Assembly: GCA_964598225.1 (NCBI GenBank)
Contig: CAZRBG010000128.1
Coordinates: 1 to 5,558 of the forward strand
Reading direction: 5' to 3'
DNA: 5,558 nt
Source of the DNA: SG8-4 sp964598225
GTDB lineage: Bacteria; Planctomycetota; Phycisphaerae; Sedimentisphaerales; Anaerobacaceae
Part shown: positions 4,648 to 5,558 of the stretch, piece by piece
Layout: every line of letters starts with the position of its first letter
Numbering within the stretch: the stretch's first letter is position 1
Made by a program: the position numbers and the translations under genes
Notes under the pieces: generated by a model
Told to the model about the DNA's origin: nothing
The model's database searches: none
What the model saw: the letters and a program-made list of their open reading frames with translations, nothing else

Positions 4648-5526
4648 ATGAACAATTATAGTCGCAAATTCAAGCAAAAGTTACGGGTGGGCGAAATTGT
4701 TATATTGTTTCTGATGATTTTGCTATCGAGCAATTCGAGCTACGGGATGGGTCGAAAAGACATGGGGAGCCACGTGCTGCAATTTGATGGTATACTTGAA
4801 CTCAACTCCGCTATACTTCAGACACACGTACTCTTGTTTGCAAGGTATTGGGTTTCACAAGAGTCCTATGCCGTGTCAATTGTCTGGGTTGAACCACATG
4901 TTGGCAGCCTAAATTTCTCTATATATCCGGTCACTACTGCGGTTGACAGTGATGAACAACGCTTCAGGATAACTAACGAAGTCCAAACCAACAATAATTC
5001 CGTGTTCCACAAGCCTCTTGGAAAACGAGGCCCCTTCCGCTATATGTTCAATGACTACCCATTTCCAAACATAAGATTCGCCGAGACAGAGGCTCTTGCA
5101 TCGCGCATTTATGTCAATGACCTGAAAGACCTTTCAGGACAAGACGACGGTACATGGCAAACAATTAAGGTTGAGAAATCAAGAAGCAAAATGGCGATTG
5201 ATAGGGAAGTAGAGAAACTTAAGCTCCGCATAACTGATGGGCGCGTTAATTCCCTTAAGTTGCTGGATGCGGAAGAAAGGCCCGTAAAAAATGTTGAATA
5301 CGAATACTCTACCCAAAAAGACCGGCACCTTCTCAGTAGACAAAATGTGCTATTGCCGGAAAGGTCTCTCTTTGTCGGTTTCGGAGGCAAAGGCGCAATA
5401 TTGAAAATAGGCGACGAGGAACGCATGTATAGAAAGCTCGGAATAGTGCACCATAAGGGAACGCGCGCATGCGCCATCGACTATGAGCCGAAGAAAATAT
5501 ATGGCTATAGCGTTCACCAGAACTGA
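4648..5526 (+). CDS. Secreted protein of unknown function, second gene of the two-gene unit
   Basis: I do not recognise this 292-aa protein. A basic start (KFKQKLR) and hydrophobic core VGEIVILFLMILL (14-26) form a signal peptide, with likely cleavage after SYG (31-33). The mature part looks beta-rich: LQFDGILELNSAILQTHVLL (44-63) and FARYWVSQESYAVSIVWVEP (64-83) read as successive strands. This is loosely like half-barrel LolA-type periplasmic proteins, but that is a guess from pattern only. A second part is charged (KLKLRITDGRVNSLKLLDAE, 190-209), followed by VKNVEYEYSTQ and NVLLPERS, then KIGDEERMYRKLG near the end. There is a single cysteine (275). No enzyme motif is visible. The ribosome binding site is weak (TTAGAGAA just before the ATG), which fits translation coupled to the upstream gene 12 bases away. 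The stop TGA is complete inside the window. Confidence 0.75.
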   Translation: MNNYSRKFKQKLRVGEIVILFLMILLSSNSSYGMGRKDMGSHVLQFDGILELNSAILQTHVLLFARYWVSQESYAVSIVWVEPHVGSLNFSIYPVTTAVDSDEQRFRITNEVQTNNNSVFHKPLGKRGPFRYMFNDYPFPNIRFAETEALASRIYVNDLKDLSGQDDGTWQTIKVEKSRSKMAIDREVEKLKLRITDGRVNSLKLLDAEERPVKNVEYEYSTQKDRHLLSRQNVLLPERSLFVGFGGKGAILKIGDEERMYRKLGIVHHKGTRACAIDYEPKKIYGYSVHQN

Positions 5527-5533
5527 CCCATCT

Positions 5534-5555
5534 GTGCTCAGTTAGACTGAGCCAC
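5534..5555 (+). terminator. Hairpin just after the last gene, possible terminator
   Basis: CTCAGT (5537-5542) and ACTGAG (5546-5551) pair perfectly around a TAG loop. The stem extends with G5536-C5552 and, after a bulged C, with TG/CA to 5534/5555. It begins 8 bases after the stop codon at 5526. The window ends three bases later, so a T-run cannot be confirmed. The very short loop would probably open by one pair. Confidence 0.5.
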
Positions 5556-5558
5556 TCG

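Noticed and set aside
5109..5477. 122-codon minus-strand frame
   Set aside because: It lies inside the well-placed plus-strand gene at 4648-5526. Its Ser/Leu/Arg-rich translation is typical of an antisense shadow.
1..5558. CRISPR array, tRNA or rRNA genes
   Set aside because: I saw no regularly spaced repeats, tRNA-like cloverleaf arms with a TTCRANNC box, or rRNA blocks on either strand.

Overview
The window probably comes from a Planctomycetota-type bacterium, perhaps Phycisphaerae or Sedimentisphaerales. That is an inference from gene style, not from a marker gene. The evidence is a Tat-exported Gfo/Idh/MocA oxidoreductase with an SRRQFLK twin-arginine motif, an ECF-type sigma factor, long intergenic leaders, and several secreted proteins that I cannot assign to a family.

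Left part (1-1860, minus strand): at the edge lies a 60-codon stub that reads as the N-terminus of an Eco57I-like N-6 adenine DNA methyltransferase. It is cut off or frame-broken right after the conserved GQF-TP...FMAS block. After about 220 bp of unremarkable DNA comes a complete 452-aa Gfo/Idh/MocA oxidoreductase with a strong ribosome binding site and a plausible promoter.

Middle (1860-3208): the spacer between the oxidoreductase and the divergent sigma factor contains an imperfect inverted-repeat element of about 120 bp (1967-2087) whose ends are TA dinucleotides, so it looks MITE-like. A near-consensus promoter, TTGTCA-18-TATAAT, follows it directly. The 195-aa sigma factor has a good region 2. 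Its region 4 helix-turn-helix has a strange first helix that could be the product of two compensating indels. No anti-sigma or FecR gene follows. Instead there are about 480 bp of non-coding DNA with a 21-bp imperfect direct repeat 367 bp apart, an AT-rich block, and a full-length Shine-Dalgarno sequence that leads into a Met-Gly-stop reading frame.

Right part (3209-5558, plus strand): three unassigned genes follow, each with an N-terminal export signal or membrane anchor. They are a 289-aa acidic, aromatic-rich protein with an internal repeat, then a 239-bp gap holding a strong hairpin, then a 105-aa protein and a 292-aa protein 12 bp apart that form a likely operon. A hairpin after the last stop codon may be its terminator. 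This part is visibly more AT-rich than the oxidoreductase (spot counts 26/60 GC at 4921-4980 against 36/60 at 901-960).

No demonstrably new system is visible. The best leads are the MITE-like element beside the sigma factor promoter, the start-stop leader, and the orphan secreted gene set placed where an anti-sigma/FecR gene would often be.
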